Below, piece by piece: positions 44,074 to 53,000 of a stretch of DNA of 64,000 nucleotides. Source of the stretch: Flavobacterium psychrophilum (GTDB taxonomy: Bacteria > Bacteroidota > Bacteroidia > Flavobacteriales > Flavobacteriaceae). Position numbers and translations under genes: made by a program. Under the pieces are notes generated by a model. That model was not told the origin of the DNA. It worked only from the letters and a program-made list of their open reading frames with translations, and searched no databases. Where the stretch lies: positions 2,294,001-2,358,000 of the forward strand of contig CP012388.1 of the NCBI GenBank assembly GCA_001708385.1. Direction: 5' to 3'. Each line of letters opens with the position of its first letter. Positions within the stretch are counted from its first letter, which is position 1.

Positions 44074-44087
44074 TACGAATATTCGTA
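44074..44087. promoter_or_regulatory. Perfect 14-bp palindrome upstream of the SPFH gene
   Basis: TACGAATATTCGTA, 32 bp before the SPFH start and close to the gltX terminator. Possible operator. Confidence 0.35.
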
Positions 44088-44091
44088 AAAT

Positions 44092-44118
44092 AAAAAACCT
44101 TCCTGTTAGGGAAGGTTT
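44092..44118 (-). terminator. Rho-independent terminator of gltX
   Basis: Stem AAACCTTCC / GGAAGGTTT, loop TGTTAG, T run on the minus strand. Confidence 0.8.
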
Positions 44119-44123
44119 CAATA

Positions 44124-45632
44124 CTATAACGTTTCAATAGCTTTATTAATCCTGCTGATTGTTTCTTCTTTACCAATCAGTGCGATAATATCAAACAAAT
44201 GAGGCCCTTTTACAGCCCCTACAAGGCTTAATCGAAGCGGTTGCATAACTTTACCCATTCCAATACCATTTTCTTCCATCCAGGCTTTTACAACGCTTTC
44301 TACGTTTGCAGATGTAAAATCAAGGGTATTTTCAAGAATACCGGTAAGCTGTTTCATCAATTCAGCTGTTTCCGGTTTCCAGTTTTTAGAGGCTTTCTCA
44401 TCATAAGCTGTTGGTGCTACGAAGAAGAAATCAGTTAAGTCCCAAAGCTCACTGGCAAAGGTTGCGCGTTCTTTAACAAGGCTCACAACTTCAATAACGG
44501 TTTCAATAGGTTTGTTAATACCTCTTTCTACTAAATGATGTGATAGTTCTTTTGCCAAGACTTCGTTATCCTGTCTTCCAAAATATTGGTGATTGAACCA
44601 TTTATTTTTCTCAGGGTCAAATTTGGCACCTGCTTTATGAACTCTTTCCAAATCAAAAAGGTTCACCAGTTCATCAAGTGTAAACAACTCCTGGTCTGTA
44701 CCCGGGTTCCATCCTAATAAAGCAAGGAAGTTAATAACTGCCTCTGGAAGGAAACCTTTTTCCCTGTAACCTGAAGATACAGTTCCGTCAGGGTTTTTCC
44801 ATTCTAGCGGGAATACCGGAAACCCAAGTTTATCTCCATCTCGTTTAGAAAGTTTACCGTTACCAACCGGCTTAAGTATAAGCGGAAGGTGTGCAAATTG
44901 GGGTGCTTCCCATTCAAATGCCCTGTATAAAAGTTCATGTAGGGGTAGGGAAGGCAGCCATTCTTCACCACGTATAACGTGGCTTGTTTCCATTAAATGG
45001 TCATCAACAATATTTGCTAAGTGATACGTTGGCATACCATCGCTCTTGAATAATACTTTATCATCAAGAAGATTGGTTTCAAACTTAATATCACCACGAA
45101 TAATATCCTTTAAATGAAGTGTCTCATCAACCGGAGTTTTAAAACGAATAACATAATCAACACCATTATCAAGTTTCTGTTGCACTTCTTCAGCAGAAAG
45201 TTTCAACGACGTGTCCATTGTTTTACGAATGGTATGGTTATATATAAATGTTTTACCATCAGCTTCTGCTGTACTTCTTAATTCGTCAAGTGTTTCAGGA
45301 GTATCAAAAGCATAGTATGCCCAGCCGTTGTTAACAAGGGTAAGCGCATACTGTTTATAAATTTCTTTTCTTTCGCTTTGGCGGTATGGACCGAACTTTC
45401 CTTCTTTGCCAACACCTTCGTCAAACGGGATGCCGCACCAGTTAAGCGCTTCTATAATATATTCTTCTGCACCCGGTACATAACGGTTTTGGTCGGTATC
45501 TTCAATTCGTAAATAGAATACACCGCCATGTTTTTTGGCAAATAAATAATTAAAAAGGGCTGTCCTTACACCACCTATGTGTAAAGGCCCTGTAGGGCTT
45601 GGTGCAAAACGCACGCGAACTTGCTTAGACAT
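44124..45632 (-). CDS. gltX: Glutamyl-tRNA synthetase
   Basis: 502 residues. RFAPSPTGPLHIGGVRTALF (HIGH at 18-21), the KMSKS variant GKLSKRDGDKLG near residue 265, and a helical anticodon-binding domain. Charges tRNA-Glu in the cytoplasm. Because glnS is present, it need not charge tRNA-Gln. Single gene with a promoter at 45654-45661. Confidence 0.97.
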   Translation of the reverse strand: MSKQVRVRFAPSPTGPLHIGGVRTALFNYLFAKKHGGVFYLRIEDTDQNRYVPGAEEYIIEALNWCGIPFDEGVGKEGKFGPYRQSERKEIYKQYALTLVNNGWAYYAFDTPETLDELRSTAEADGKTFIYNHTIRKTMDTSLKLSAEEVQQKLDNGVDYVIRFKTPVDETLHLKDIIRGDIKFETNLLDDKVLFKSDGMPTYHLANIVDDHLMETSHVIRGEEWLPSLPLHELLYRAFEWEAPQFAHLPLILKPVGNGKLSKRDGDKLGFPVFPLEWKNPDGTVSSGYREKGFLPEAVINFLALLGWNPGTDQELFTLDELVNLFDLERVHKAGAKFDPEKNKWFNHQYFGRQDNEVLAKELSHHLVERGINKPIETVIEVVSLVKERATFASELWDLTDFFFVAPTAYDEKASKNWKPETAELMKQLTGILENTLDFTSANVESVVKAWMEENGIGMGKVMQPLRLSLVGAVKGPHLFDIIALIGKEETISRINKAIETL

Positions 45633-45653
45633 TGTTAGTTAAATTTTAAGCTG

Positions 45654-45661
45654 CAAAGATA
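45654..45661 (-). promoter_or_regulatory. -7 promoter element of gltX
   Basis: TATCTTTG on the minus strand, 21 bases before the ATG at 45632. Confidence 0.65.
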
Positions 45662-45833
45662 CAATTATGAATTTTCCTTGACAGCTAATTTAGTCAGGGA
45701 ATTTTGTACTGAGGTTAAGTTATTAACAAGAACAACCGTTGATTGCTCATAACCCATCAGATAAATAGATTTTTTACGTTTAATACTCCACGGGAATTTG
45801 TATTTTTAGCAGTTATTAACAATTGTCTGTATT

Positions 45834-48800
45834 TTGGAAGCAAAAAATGTTATCTATTCTAAGCTTGAAGCGTTTATAAGAAAGTATTATACCAACGAAC
45901 TTTTACGTGGAACAATCTTTTTTATAGGGCTGGGGCTGCTATATTTTATATTCACATTACTTGTAGAATATTTCCTCTGGCTATCTTCCGGCGGAAGGAC
46001 TACTTTGTTCTGGTTGTTTATAACTGTAGAAGTTTTTCTTCTGTTCAGGTTTATCCTGTTCCCGATATTTAAACTTTTTAAATTACAAAAGGGAATAGAT
46101 TACACACAGGCATCTCAGATTATCGGGAGGCATTTTTCTGAAATTAATGACAAGCTTACCAACTTCCTTCAACTGTCTTCACAGGGAGACCAGTCAGAAT
46201 TATTGTTGGCATCTATAGAGCAGAAGGCAGACAATCTTCAGCCGGTGCCTTTTACAAATGCTGTTAATTTTAAAAAGAATGTAAAGTACATTCCTTATGC
46301 TGCCATACCTGTATTGCTGATTCTATTCTTTATGATCAGCGGAAATTCTGCCATATTTACGCAGAGCCTTGATAGGGTAGTGCATTACGGCAAGCATTAC
46401 GCACCGCCCGCTCCGTTTGAATTTATTGTTATTAATAATTCGCTAACAGCACAACAGGATACCGATTTTATTCTTGAAGTGAAAACGCAGGGTAATGTAG
46501 TTCCTGAAAATGCTATGATAACTATCGGCAAAGAGAACTACTATTTGGAAAATGTAAAGCCGGGCGTATTTCAGTACCGTTTTGAAAAGCCTGCTAAAAA
46601 TATAGAATTTCAGCTAAACGCAAATGATGTTACATCTCAGCCGTACCAGTTGAATGTTGTTGCAGTACCAACTATCGCTAATTTTGAAATGGTGCTTAAC
46701 TTTCCATTGTATCTTGGCAGGAAATCAGAGGTTGTTAAGGGTAGTGGTAATGCTGTTGTACCGGAAGGAACAAAAGTAATATGGAAAGTAAATGCTCTTG
46801 CAACCACTTCTATCGAATGGGCGGGCCAGGGACAGATATTTAGCTTTGCAAATAATGAAAATACCTTCTCATTGTCTAAAAGTATAATGCAGAATACAGA
46901 ATATCAGATACTTACTTCTAATAATAAGGTAAAACACCACGAAAAACTACAATATCAGCTTACAACTATCAAAGATCAGCACCCAACCATCTCTGTGAGC
47001 AATGCACCGGACAGTTTGAAGCTTGAAAGGGAAATAATTCTAGGTCAGATTTCTGATGATTATGGTTTAACTAAATTACAGATCGTGTATTATCCACAGG
47101 ATAATCCCGAGGTTGCCAAACGTGGAACACTACCAGTAAAGAAAGATGTGTACGATCGTTTTTACTATACATTCCCAAATGGGTTAACGCTTCAACAGGG
47201 TGTTAACTATGAATACTATTTTGAAGTTTTTGATAATGATGCTGTGCATAATTATAAATCGGCTAAGTCATCTGTGTTCTCACATAGGGAAAAAACACAG
47301 GAAGAAAAACGTGAAGAAGCATTGCAGGATCAGAATAGCAACATCAACAGTCTTGAAAAATCTATAAAAAATCAGGACAAGCAGATTGGCGAAATGGATA
47401 AGCTGCAGAAGATGGGCAAGGAGAAAGATAACATGGATTTTAAAGACCAGAAGAAAGTTCAGGATTTCATTAACCGTCAAAAACAACAGGATGAGATGAT
47501 GAAAGAATTTTCTAAAAAGCTTGAAGATAATCTTGAAAAATTCAATCCCGAAAAGAAGGATGAATTTAAAGAGGAGCTTATGAAGCGTCTTGAGAAAAAT
47601 CAGAAAGAGGCAGAGAAAAACAAAAAGCTTCTGGATGAATTGAAAGACCTTGCCAATAAACTTAAGAAAGAAGAATTGTTTGATAAGGTAGATCAGCTTA
47701 AGAAAAACAGTAAAAGCCAGACTAAAAACCTGGAGCAATTGGTAGAACTTACCAAGCGCTTTTATGTTGAAAAGAAAGCTGAACAACTTGCGGATAAATT
47801 AAAAGATCTTGGTGACAAAGAAGAAAAGCTTTCTGAAAGTGATAAGAATTCTGCCGAGAAGCAGGAAGATATAAAGAGAGATTTTGACCAGATTAAAGAA
47901 GAACTTCGTGAACTTGAAAAGCAAAATGAAGATCTTAAAAAACCTATGGATATCCCTACCGATAAAAATGAAGAAAAGAGTGTAGAGGAGGATATGAAAA
48001 AAGCGTCTGATGAACTAAAAAAAGAAAGTAAAGACAGTAAGCAAAAAGCGAAGCCTAAACAAAAATCTGCTGCCCAAAAGATGAAAGAAATGGGAGGCAA
48101 GATGATGGAAGGTATGATGAGTGGTGATATGGAACAGATGGAAGAAGATGTAAAAATGCTTCGCCAGATCTTGGATAACTTACTTGCGTATTCATTTTCT
48201 CAGGAAGATGTAATGGGTAAATTCAAAGGTAGTACAACGCATTCTGCATCGTTTGGTAAGAACCTTAAAAAGCAACAGGATTTAAAGCAGCAGTTCAGGC
48301 ATGTTGATGACAGCATCTTTGCTATCTCGTTACGTAACCCAAAAATTACAGAACAGGTTACTGCAGAGGTTGGCAATGTTCATTACTACACGGACAAAGC
48401 TATTGCCGACTTAGCCGAGAATCTGGTTCCCCGAGGAGTATCCAATCAGCAGTATGCAATTACAGCCGCTAATAAACTGGCCGACTTTTTGAGTGATACA
48501 CTTAACAACATGCAAATGGAAATGTCAGGGTCTGGTGGTAGTGGCGATCCTAAACCGGGTAAGTCGGGTAAAGGAGATATGCAGTTACCGGATATTATAC
48601 AGAAACAAGAAAAGCTTGCTAAGAAAATGCAGGAAGGCAAAGAAGGTAAAGATGGGAAAAAAGGTGAAGGTAAAGAAGGCGAACCTAAGCCAGGTGGTAA
48701 AGAAAAAGGTAAAGGCCAGGGAGAAGGTGAAGGCGAGGATGGAGATAACGAAGGCGACGCCGGAGAGATTTTAGAGATTTACAAAGAACAGCAACAGCTA

Positions 48801-49163
48801 CGGGAAGCGTTACAAAAAGCTTTAGAAAAAGAGGGTATGGGTGGCAACGGCCAGAATGCCGCACGCCAAATGAAAGAGATCGAAAAGCAATTGTTGAATA
48901 AAGGTTTTAAAGGCGATGCGATGCAAAAGATGCAGAACTTAAAACACGAACTTTTAAAATTAGATAAGGCTATTCAACAACAGGGTGAAGAAAACAAAAG
49001 GCAGTCGCAAACCAATACAAAAGAGTTTAGTAATAGCGCAAACCGTATTCCTGATGCCCTTAAAGAATATTTGAATAGTGTAGAGATTTTAAATAGACAA
49101 AGCTTACCTTTGCGCCCAAATTTTAACCAAAGGGTGCAAGCCTATTTCAGAAAAGATGATTAG
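45834..49163 (+). CDS. DUF4175 family membrane/coiled-coil protein
   Basis: 1109 residues. Two to three membrane helices (about 22-45, 55-75 and 155-172), a large extracytoplasmic region to about 480, a long charged coiled coil (about 480-760, many EKSIKNQDKQ-type heptads), and a Gly/Lys/Glu low-complexity segment near 900-975 (KEGKDGKKGEGKEG). The start is the TTG at 45834: the reading EAKNVIYSKLEAFIRKYY is typical of the family N-terminus and no better ATG is available. Function unknown; the gene precedes ybeY and mnmG, overlapping ybeY by 8 bp. Confidence 0.88.
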   Translation: MEAKNVIYSKLEAFIRKYYTNELLRGTIFFIGLGLLYFIFTLLVEYFLWLSSGGRTTLFWLFITVEVFLLFRFILFPIFKLFKLQKGIDYTQASQIIGRHFSEINDKLTNFLQLSSQGDQSELLLASIEQKADNLQPVPFTNAVNFKKNVKYIPYAAIPVLLILFFMISGNSAIFTQSLDRVVHYGKHYAPPAPFEFIVINNSLTAQQDTDFILEVKTQGNVVPENAMITIGKENYYLENVKPGVFQYRFEKPAKNIEFQLNANDVTSQPYQLNVVAVPTIANFEMVLNFPLYLGRKSEVVKGSGNAVVPEGTKVIWKVNALATTSIEWAGQGQIFSFANNENTFSLSKSIMQNTEYQILTSNNKVKHHEKLQYQLTTIKDQHPTISVSNAPDSLKLEREIILGQISDDYGLTKLQIVYYPQDNPEVAKRGTLPVKKDVYDRFYYTFPNGLTLQQGVNYEYYFEVFDNDAVHNYKSAKSSVFSHREKTQEEKREEALQDQNSNINSLEKSIKNQDKQIGEMDKLQKMGKEKDNMDFKDQKKVQDFINRQKQQDEMMKEFSKKLEDNLEKFNPEKKDEFKEELMKRLEKNQKEAEKNKKLLDELKDLANKLKKEELFDKVDQLKKNSKSQTKNLEQLVELTKRFYVEKKAEQLADKLKDLGDKEEKLSESDKNSAEKQEDIKRDFDQIKEELRELEKQNEDLKKPMDIPTDKNEEKSVEEDMKKASDELKKESKDSKQKAKPKQKSAAQKMKEMGGKMMEGMMSGDMEQMEEDVKMLRQILDNLLAYSFSQEDVMGKFKGSTTHSASFGKNLKKQQDLKQQFRHVDDSIFAISLRNPKITEQVTAEVGNVHYYTDKAIADLAENLVPRGVSNQQYAITAANKLADFLSDTLNNMQMEMSGSGGSGDPKPGKSGKGDMQLPDIIQKQEKLAKKMQEGKEGKDGKKGEGKEGEPKPGGKEKGKGQGEGEGEDGDNEGDAGEILEIYKEQQQLREALQKALEKEGMGGNGQNAARQMKEIEKQLLNKGFKGDAMQKMQNLKHELLKLDKAIQQQGEENKRQSQTNTKEFSNSANRIPDALKEYLNSVEILNRQSLPLRPNFNQRVQAYFRKDD

Positions 49164-49575
49164 TTTTAATTACGAAACGAGCTTTGAGCTTAAGGATGAA
49201 AACCAATACGAAGAGTGGTTATCACGTGTTATAGAATCTGAGGATAAAACAGAAGGGGAGATTAATTATATCTTTTGTGATGATGAATACCTTCTTCAAA
49301 AGAACATAGAGTTTTTAGATCACGATACTCTTACAGATATAATTAGTTTTGATTATACAATGGGTAATCTTTTAAGTGGAGATATCTTTATTTCTGTAGA
49401 GAGGGTTAAAGAAAATGCAGAGGAGTTTAAAGTTTCTTTTGATGACGAATTGAAGCGTGTAATGGCTCACGGGGTATTACACTACTGCGGTTATAAGGAT
49501 AAGACAGAACACGATTCAGCATTGATGCGTTCTAAAGAAGACGAAAAGATTCAGCTGTTCCACGTGGAACAGTAG
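49156..49575 (+). CDS. ybeY: Endoribonuclease YbeY (rRNA maturation factor)
   Basis: 139 residues. The zinc motif is HGVLHYCGYKD at 105-115: His105 and His109 are present, but the third canonical His position holds Asp115, with His119 just beyond; this variant may be usual in Bacteroidetes (from memory). YbeY matures 16S rRNA. The C-terminus LFHVEQ is encoded by the first parS-like site (49556-49571), so the site constrains the tail. The start ATG overlaps the DUF4175 stop (ATGATTAG). Confidence 0.93.
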   Translation: MISFNYETSFELKDENQYEEWLSRVIESEDKTEGEINYIFCDDEYLLQKNIEFLDHDTLTDIISFDYTMGNLLSGDIFISVERVKENAEEFKVSFDDELKRVMAHGVLHYCGYKDKTEHDSALMRSKEDEKIQLFHVEQ

Positions 49576-49714
49576 CTTAAATATCCAACTAATTAGTGAG
49601 CGTTCCACGTGGAACACTTACAGAAATTCAAGTCCAATATATATGAACGTTCCACGTGGAACGTACTGCTTGGCAAAATTTTATAATGCAATTTTAAACG
49701 TTCCACGTGGAACA
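49556..49714. repeat. Cluster of four parS-like palindromes
   Basis: Four copies of the 14-bp palindrome GTTCCACGTGGAAC, extended to 16 bp as TGTTCCACGTGGAACA at 49556-49571, CGTTCCACGTGGAACA at 49601-49616, CGTTCCACGTGGAACG at 49648-49663 and CGTTCCACGTGGAACA at 49699-49714. Centre spacing is 45, 47 and 51 bp. The first copy differs from the canonical ParB site TGTTTCACGTGAAACA at two symmetric positions. Copy 1 lies in ybeY; the rest lie between ybeY and mnmG. Likely ParB-binding centromere sites. Confidence 0.85.
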
Positions 49715-49726
49715 GGGAGAGTAAAA

Positions 49727-51598
49727 ATGTTTAACGAGGTATATGATGTTATAGTGGTAGGTGCAGGGCATGCAGGTTCTGAAGCGGCTGCGGCTGCAGC
49801 GAATCTGGGTTCGAAAACACTGCTTGTTACAATGAGTTTGCAAAACATTGCGCAGATGTCTTGTAATCCTGCCATGGGTGGGATTGCAAAAGGACAGATC
49901 GTTCGTGAGATTGACGCGCTTGGTGGATACTCAGGTATTGTTTCAGATAAGACAGCAATCCAGTTCAGGATGCTCAACAAATCAAAAGGTCCGGCTATGT
50001 GGAGCCCACGTGTGCAAAGTGATAGAATGCGCTTTGCAGAAGAGTGGAGGCTTATGCTGGAGCGTACCACAAATCTTGATTTTTATCAGGAGATGGTTTC
50101 TGGAATTTTGATGGAGAATGGTAAGGTGACGGGTATAAGAACATCACTTGGAATTGAAATCAAAGCCAAATCTGTGGTGCTGACAAACGGAACTTTTCTG
50201 AACGGACTAATCCATATTGGTGAGAAACAATTTGGTGGTGGAAGGGCAGGAGAGAGTGCTGCATACGGAATCACAGAAGATTTAGTTCGTGCAGGTTTTG
50301 AAGCCGGACGTATGAAAACAGGTACGCCACCACGTGTTGATGGTCGTTCGCTTGATTACTCAAAAATGATAGAACAACCGGGTGATGTCAACCCGGATAA
50401 GTTTTCATATATGGATATAACAAAGCCGCTGACGCATCAGCGTTCTTGTTATATGACGTACACATCAGAACTTGTTCATGATGTGCTTCGTGAAGGTTTT
50501 GATCGTTCGCCTATGTTTAACGGTCGTATCAAAAGCCTTGGTCCAAGATACTGTCCGTCTATAGAAGATAAAATAAACCGTTTTGCAGACAAAGACCGTC
50601 ACCAGCTTTTTGTTGAACCAGAGGGGTGGGATACGGTGGAAGTGTATGTAAACGGATTTTCGACCTCCCTTCCGGAGGATGTTCAGTTTAAAGCATTGCG
50701 CAGTGTCGAAGGATTTGAGAATGTAAAATTCTTCCGTCCCGGATATGCTATTGAGTACGATTATTTTCCGCCAACGCAGTTAAAGCATACGCTTGAGACC
50801 AAATTAGTGGATGGTTTATATTTTGCGGGACAGATTAATGGTACTACCGGTTATGAAGAGGCCGCATCGCAAGGACTGATGGCTGGTATAAATGCTGCGC
50901 TAAAAGTTCAGGATAAGGCACCTTTAATTCTGAAGCGTAATGAGGCATACATAGGTGTGCTTATTGATGACCTTATTACGAAAGGTACGGAGGAACCGTA
51001 CCGTATGTTTACTTCGCGTGCAGAATACAGGACATTATTGCGTCAGGACAACGCAGATTTTCGCTTAACGCCGCTTTCATATGAAATTGGGCTTGCATCT
51101 GAAGAAAGAATGCGCAAAATGGAGAAAAAACGCGACGAAAGTGATGCTTTTGTCAACTTTTTTAAGGACACAAGCGTAAGTGTTGCCGAGGCTAACCCAA
51201 TTCTGGAGGAAAAAGCCTCTTCACCGATTTCTCAGCCTGATAAAATGTTTAAGGTGTTTTCACGTCCGCAAATTGACCTTGAGGATATCCTTAAATTCGA
51301 AAAAGTGAAAAATTATGTTGAAGAGCATAATTTGGATAGGGAAGTGATTGAACAGGCCGAAATTCAGGTGAAATATTCGGGCTACATAGAAAAAGAGAAA
51401 AATAATGCAGATAAGCTTAACAGACTTGAAGATGTGAAAATTCCAGAGAATTTCGATTTTAGTAAAATCAAGTCTTTATCTTTTGAAGCAAGAGAGAAAT
51501 TGAAAAAAATCAAGCCGGTAACTATTTCTCAGGCATCCCGTATCAGCGGTGTGTCTCCGAGTGATATCTCTGTGCTATTAATACATATGGGACGATAA
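49727..51598 (+). CDS. mnmG: tRNA uridine-5-carboxymethylaminomethyl modification enzyme MnmG (GidA)
   Basis: 623 residues from the ATG at 49727. FAD-binding YDVIVVGAGHAGSEAA at the N-terminus, CNPAMGGIAKGQIVREIDALGG, NGTFLNGLIHIGEKQFGGGR, and INGTTGYEEAASQGL are diagnostic. With MnmE it modifies wobble uridine. The frame is open for 28 more codons upstream, but those encode NVPRGT twice, the translation of parS-like sites, so they are not part of the protein. mnmG is often near the origin in bacteria, which fits this region. Confidence 0.97.
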   Translation: MFNEVYDVIVVGAGHAGSEAAAAAANLGSKTLLVTMSLQNIAQMSCNPAMGGIAKGQIVREIDALGGYSGIVSDKTAIQFRMLNKSKGPAMWSPRVQSDRMRFAEEWRLMLERTTNLDFYQEMVSGILMENGKVTGIRTSLGIEIKAKSVVLTNGTFLNGLIHIGEKQFGGGRAGESAAYGITEDLVRAGFEAGRMKTGTPPRVDGRSLDYSKMIEQPGDVNPDKFSYMDITKPLTHQRSCYMTYTSELVHDVLREGFDRSPMFNGRIKSLGPRYCPSIEDKINRFADKDRHQLFVEPEGWDTVEVYVNGFSTSLPEDVQFKALRSVEGFENVKFFRPGYAIEYDYFPPTQLKHTLETKLVDGLYFAGQINGTTGYEEAASQGLMAGINAALKVQDKAPLILKRNEAYIGVLIDDLITKGTEEPYRMFTSRAEYRTLLRQDNADFRLTPLSYEIGLASEERMRKMEKKRDESDAFVNFFKDTSVSVAEANPILEEKASSPISQPDKMFKVFSRPQIDLEDILKFEKVKNYVEEHNLDREVIEQAEIQVKYSGYIEKEKNNADKLNRLEDVKIPENFDFSKIKSLSFEAREKLKKIKPVTISQASRISGVSPSDISVLLIHMGR

Positions 51599-52122
51599 TG
51601 GTAATGTTTCACGTGGAACGATTTTTAAAACCCTTTTTATTAAAAGGGTTTTTTGTATTTTTTGTCTGTTTAATGTTTACATCATGTATAACACCAAGAC
51701 ATACAGTTGAAATTAATGATTATATCTTGTTGTTGGACGGTAAAGAGCTTTTAGGTCACAAGAAAGGACTTACAGCTTTTGTTTTTGAAAACAACCAAAA
51801 GAAAATGCCGTTTCAGCAGTTTCTAATGGCAAAATATAATTTAGGTCCTACAGAGGAATTAAATTATTACGTGAATGTCGAAAATATACGATTTAAAGTT
51901 TTTTTATATACCAACGATGAGCTTAATAAATATTTCGACACTTCGCAATTTATGGTCTCTAATTTTGAAACTGAGGTAAACAGGGTAGGGTCTTCAGCCA
52001 ACTTTTTGGCCGTCTCGGTAATAAACGATAATAATGAAGATTGCCTTGCCGAGGGATCGTTATTTCAAAGTATAGCAGTAAAATATCTTAAAGATTTAAA
52101 ATACGAATACTATAACTATTAA
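51598..52122 (+). CDS. Putative lipoprotein of unknown function
   Basis: 174 residues. The start ATG overlaps the mnmG stop (TAATG). The N-terminus has a charged start, a hydrophobic core and a lipobox-like FTSC (residues 27-30), so it is probably lipid-anchored. Residues 3-8 (MFHVER) are encoded by a parS-like site and residues 9-18 by a terminator-like hairpin. The rest (about 140 residues) matches no family I know. It overlaps the methyltransferase start by one base. Confidence 0.75.
   Translation: MVMFHVERFLKPFLLKGFFVFFVCLMFTSCITPRHTVEINDYILLLDGKELLGHKKGLTAFVFENNQKKMPFQQFLMAKYNLGPTEELNYYVNVENIRFKVFLYTNDELNKYFDTSQFMVSNFETEVNRVGSSANFLAVSVINDNNEDCLAEGSLFQSIAVKYLKDLKYEYYNY
51605..51620. other. 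Fifth parS-like site, inside the lipoprotein start
   Basis: TGTTTCACGTGGAACG matches the canonical parS at 14 of 16 positions. It lies 7 bp after the mnmG stop, about 1.9 kb from the cluster. Confidence 0.65.
51627..51656 (+). terminator. Terminator-like hairpin inside the lipoprotein signal sequence
   Basis: Stem AAAACCCTTTT / AAAAGGGTTTT followed by TTG. It is placed where an mnmG terminator would be, but sits within the downstream reading frame. It may limit expression of the downstream genes. Confidence 0.5.
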
Positions 52123-52976
52123 TGGATTTTTCAAACAACAACATTTATATTACCGTAAAAGATTATTCGGTCTCCGGTGAAGAATTTCAGCTTCTATTAG
52201 ATGAAGAACTTCAAATGCTAAAAACATATCCGCAACCTACTCTGGATAAACTAGGTGCTTACTACGAAAGCGACGACTATATTTCTCATACCGACGGGAA
52301 GCGGTCTCTATTTGAAAAACTGTATCATACTGTTAAGCAAAAAGCATTACGTGATAAAATAAAACTGATTGAAGGGTTTCAACCTGGCAAAGGTAATATT
52401 CTTGATATTGGGGCCGGAACAGGAGATTTTCTAGTTATGGCCAAGAGCAAAGGTTGGGAGATAGTCGGATTAGAACCCAATCCAAAAGCTAAAGCTAGTG
52501 CACAGGCTAAAGGTGTTATCTTTTTAGAAGAGTTGTCACAAATGCCCGATCGCTCGGCTGATATAATTACAATGTGGCATGTGCTTGAACATGTTCCTGA
52601 TATCGAGAATCAGATTGCCGAATTGAAACGAATTCTGAAGCCGGGAGGAACGATAATTATAGCCGTGCCTAATTTCAAATCATACGATGCGCAGTACTAT
52701 GGAAAACATTGGGCAGCATATGATGTGCCAAGGCATCTTTGGCATTTTTCTAAAACTTCAATAAAATTACTTTTTGCAAAGCAAGGGATGGAGTTAATAA
52801 AAGTCCTTCCAATGAAATTTGATAGTTTTTATGTAAGTCTATTGTCAGAAAAATACAAGACAGGAAAAATGAATTTCATTAAAGGATTTTTTACTGGTTT
52901 ACGTTCAAATTTGAAAGCAACGCAAAATTTTGAGTATTCTTCTCATATTTACGTGATAAAAATGGCAAAAAACTAA
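52122..52976 (+). CDS. Class I SAM-dependent methyltransferase
   Basis: 284 residues. Motif I ILDIGAGTGDFLVMAKSKGW and the acidic end of strand 2 in GLEPNPKA bind SAM; ITMWHVLEHVPD and RILKPGGTIIIAVPN are motifs II-III of the UbiG/Methyltransf_23 type. The N-terminal 80 residues are unusual for a plain methyltransferase. Substrate unknown. Start shares a base with the preceding stop (TAATG). Confidence 0.9.
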   Translation: MDFSNNNIYITVKDYSVSGEEFQLLLDEELQMLKTYPQPTLDKLGAYYESDDYISHTDGKRSLFEKLYHTVKQKALRDKIKLIEGFQPGKGNILDIGAGTGDFLVMAKSKGWEIVGLEPNPKAKASAQAKGVIFLEELSQMPDRSADIITMWHVLEHVPDIENQIAELKRILKPGGTIIIAVPNFKSYDAQYYGKHWAAYDVPRHLWHFSKTSIKLLFAKQGMELIKVLPMKFDSFYVSLLSEKYKTGKMNFIKGFFTGLRSNLKATQNFEYSSHIYVIKMAKN

Positions 52977-52983
52977 ATAAAAA

Positions 52984-53000
52984 GCGTTTAATAAACGTTT
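52984..53000 (+). terminator. Weak terminator after the methyltransferase gene
   Basis: Short stem CGTTT / AAACG with T run; low stability. Confidence 0.4.

Noticed and set aside
45718..45822. Second origin-like site (TTATTAACA twice)
   Set aside because: Only two copies of the weaker 9-mer and no TTATCAACA; a short AT-rich promoter region explains it.
47280..48100. Two long open frames antisense to the DUF4175 coiled coil
   Set aside because: They are shadows of the Lys/Glu-rich coiled coil (giving Phe/Leu/Ser-rich products), with no start signals.
49993..50335. Further CACGTG hexamers inside mnmG as parS
   Set aside because: The flanks do not match the parS arms (for example CCCACGTGTG), so these are chance hexamers.
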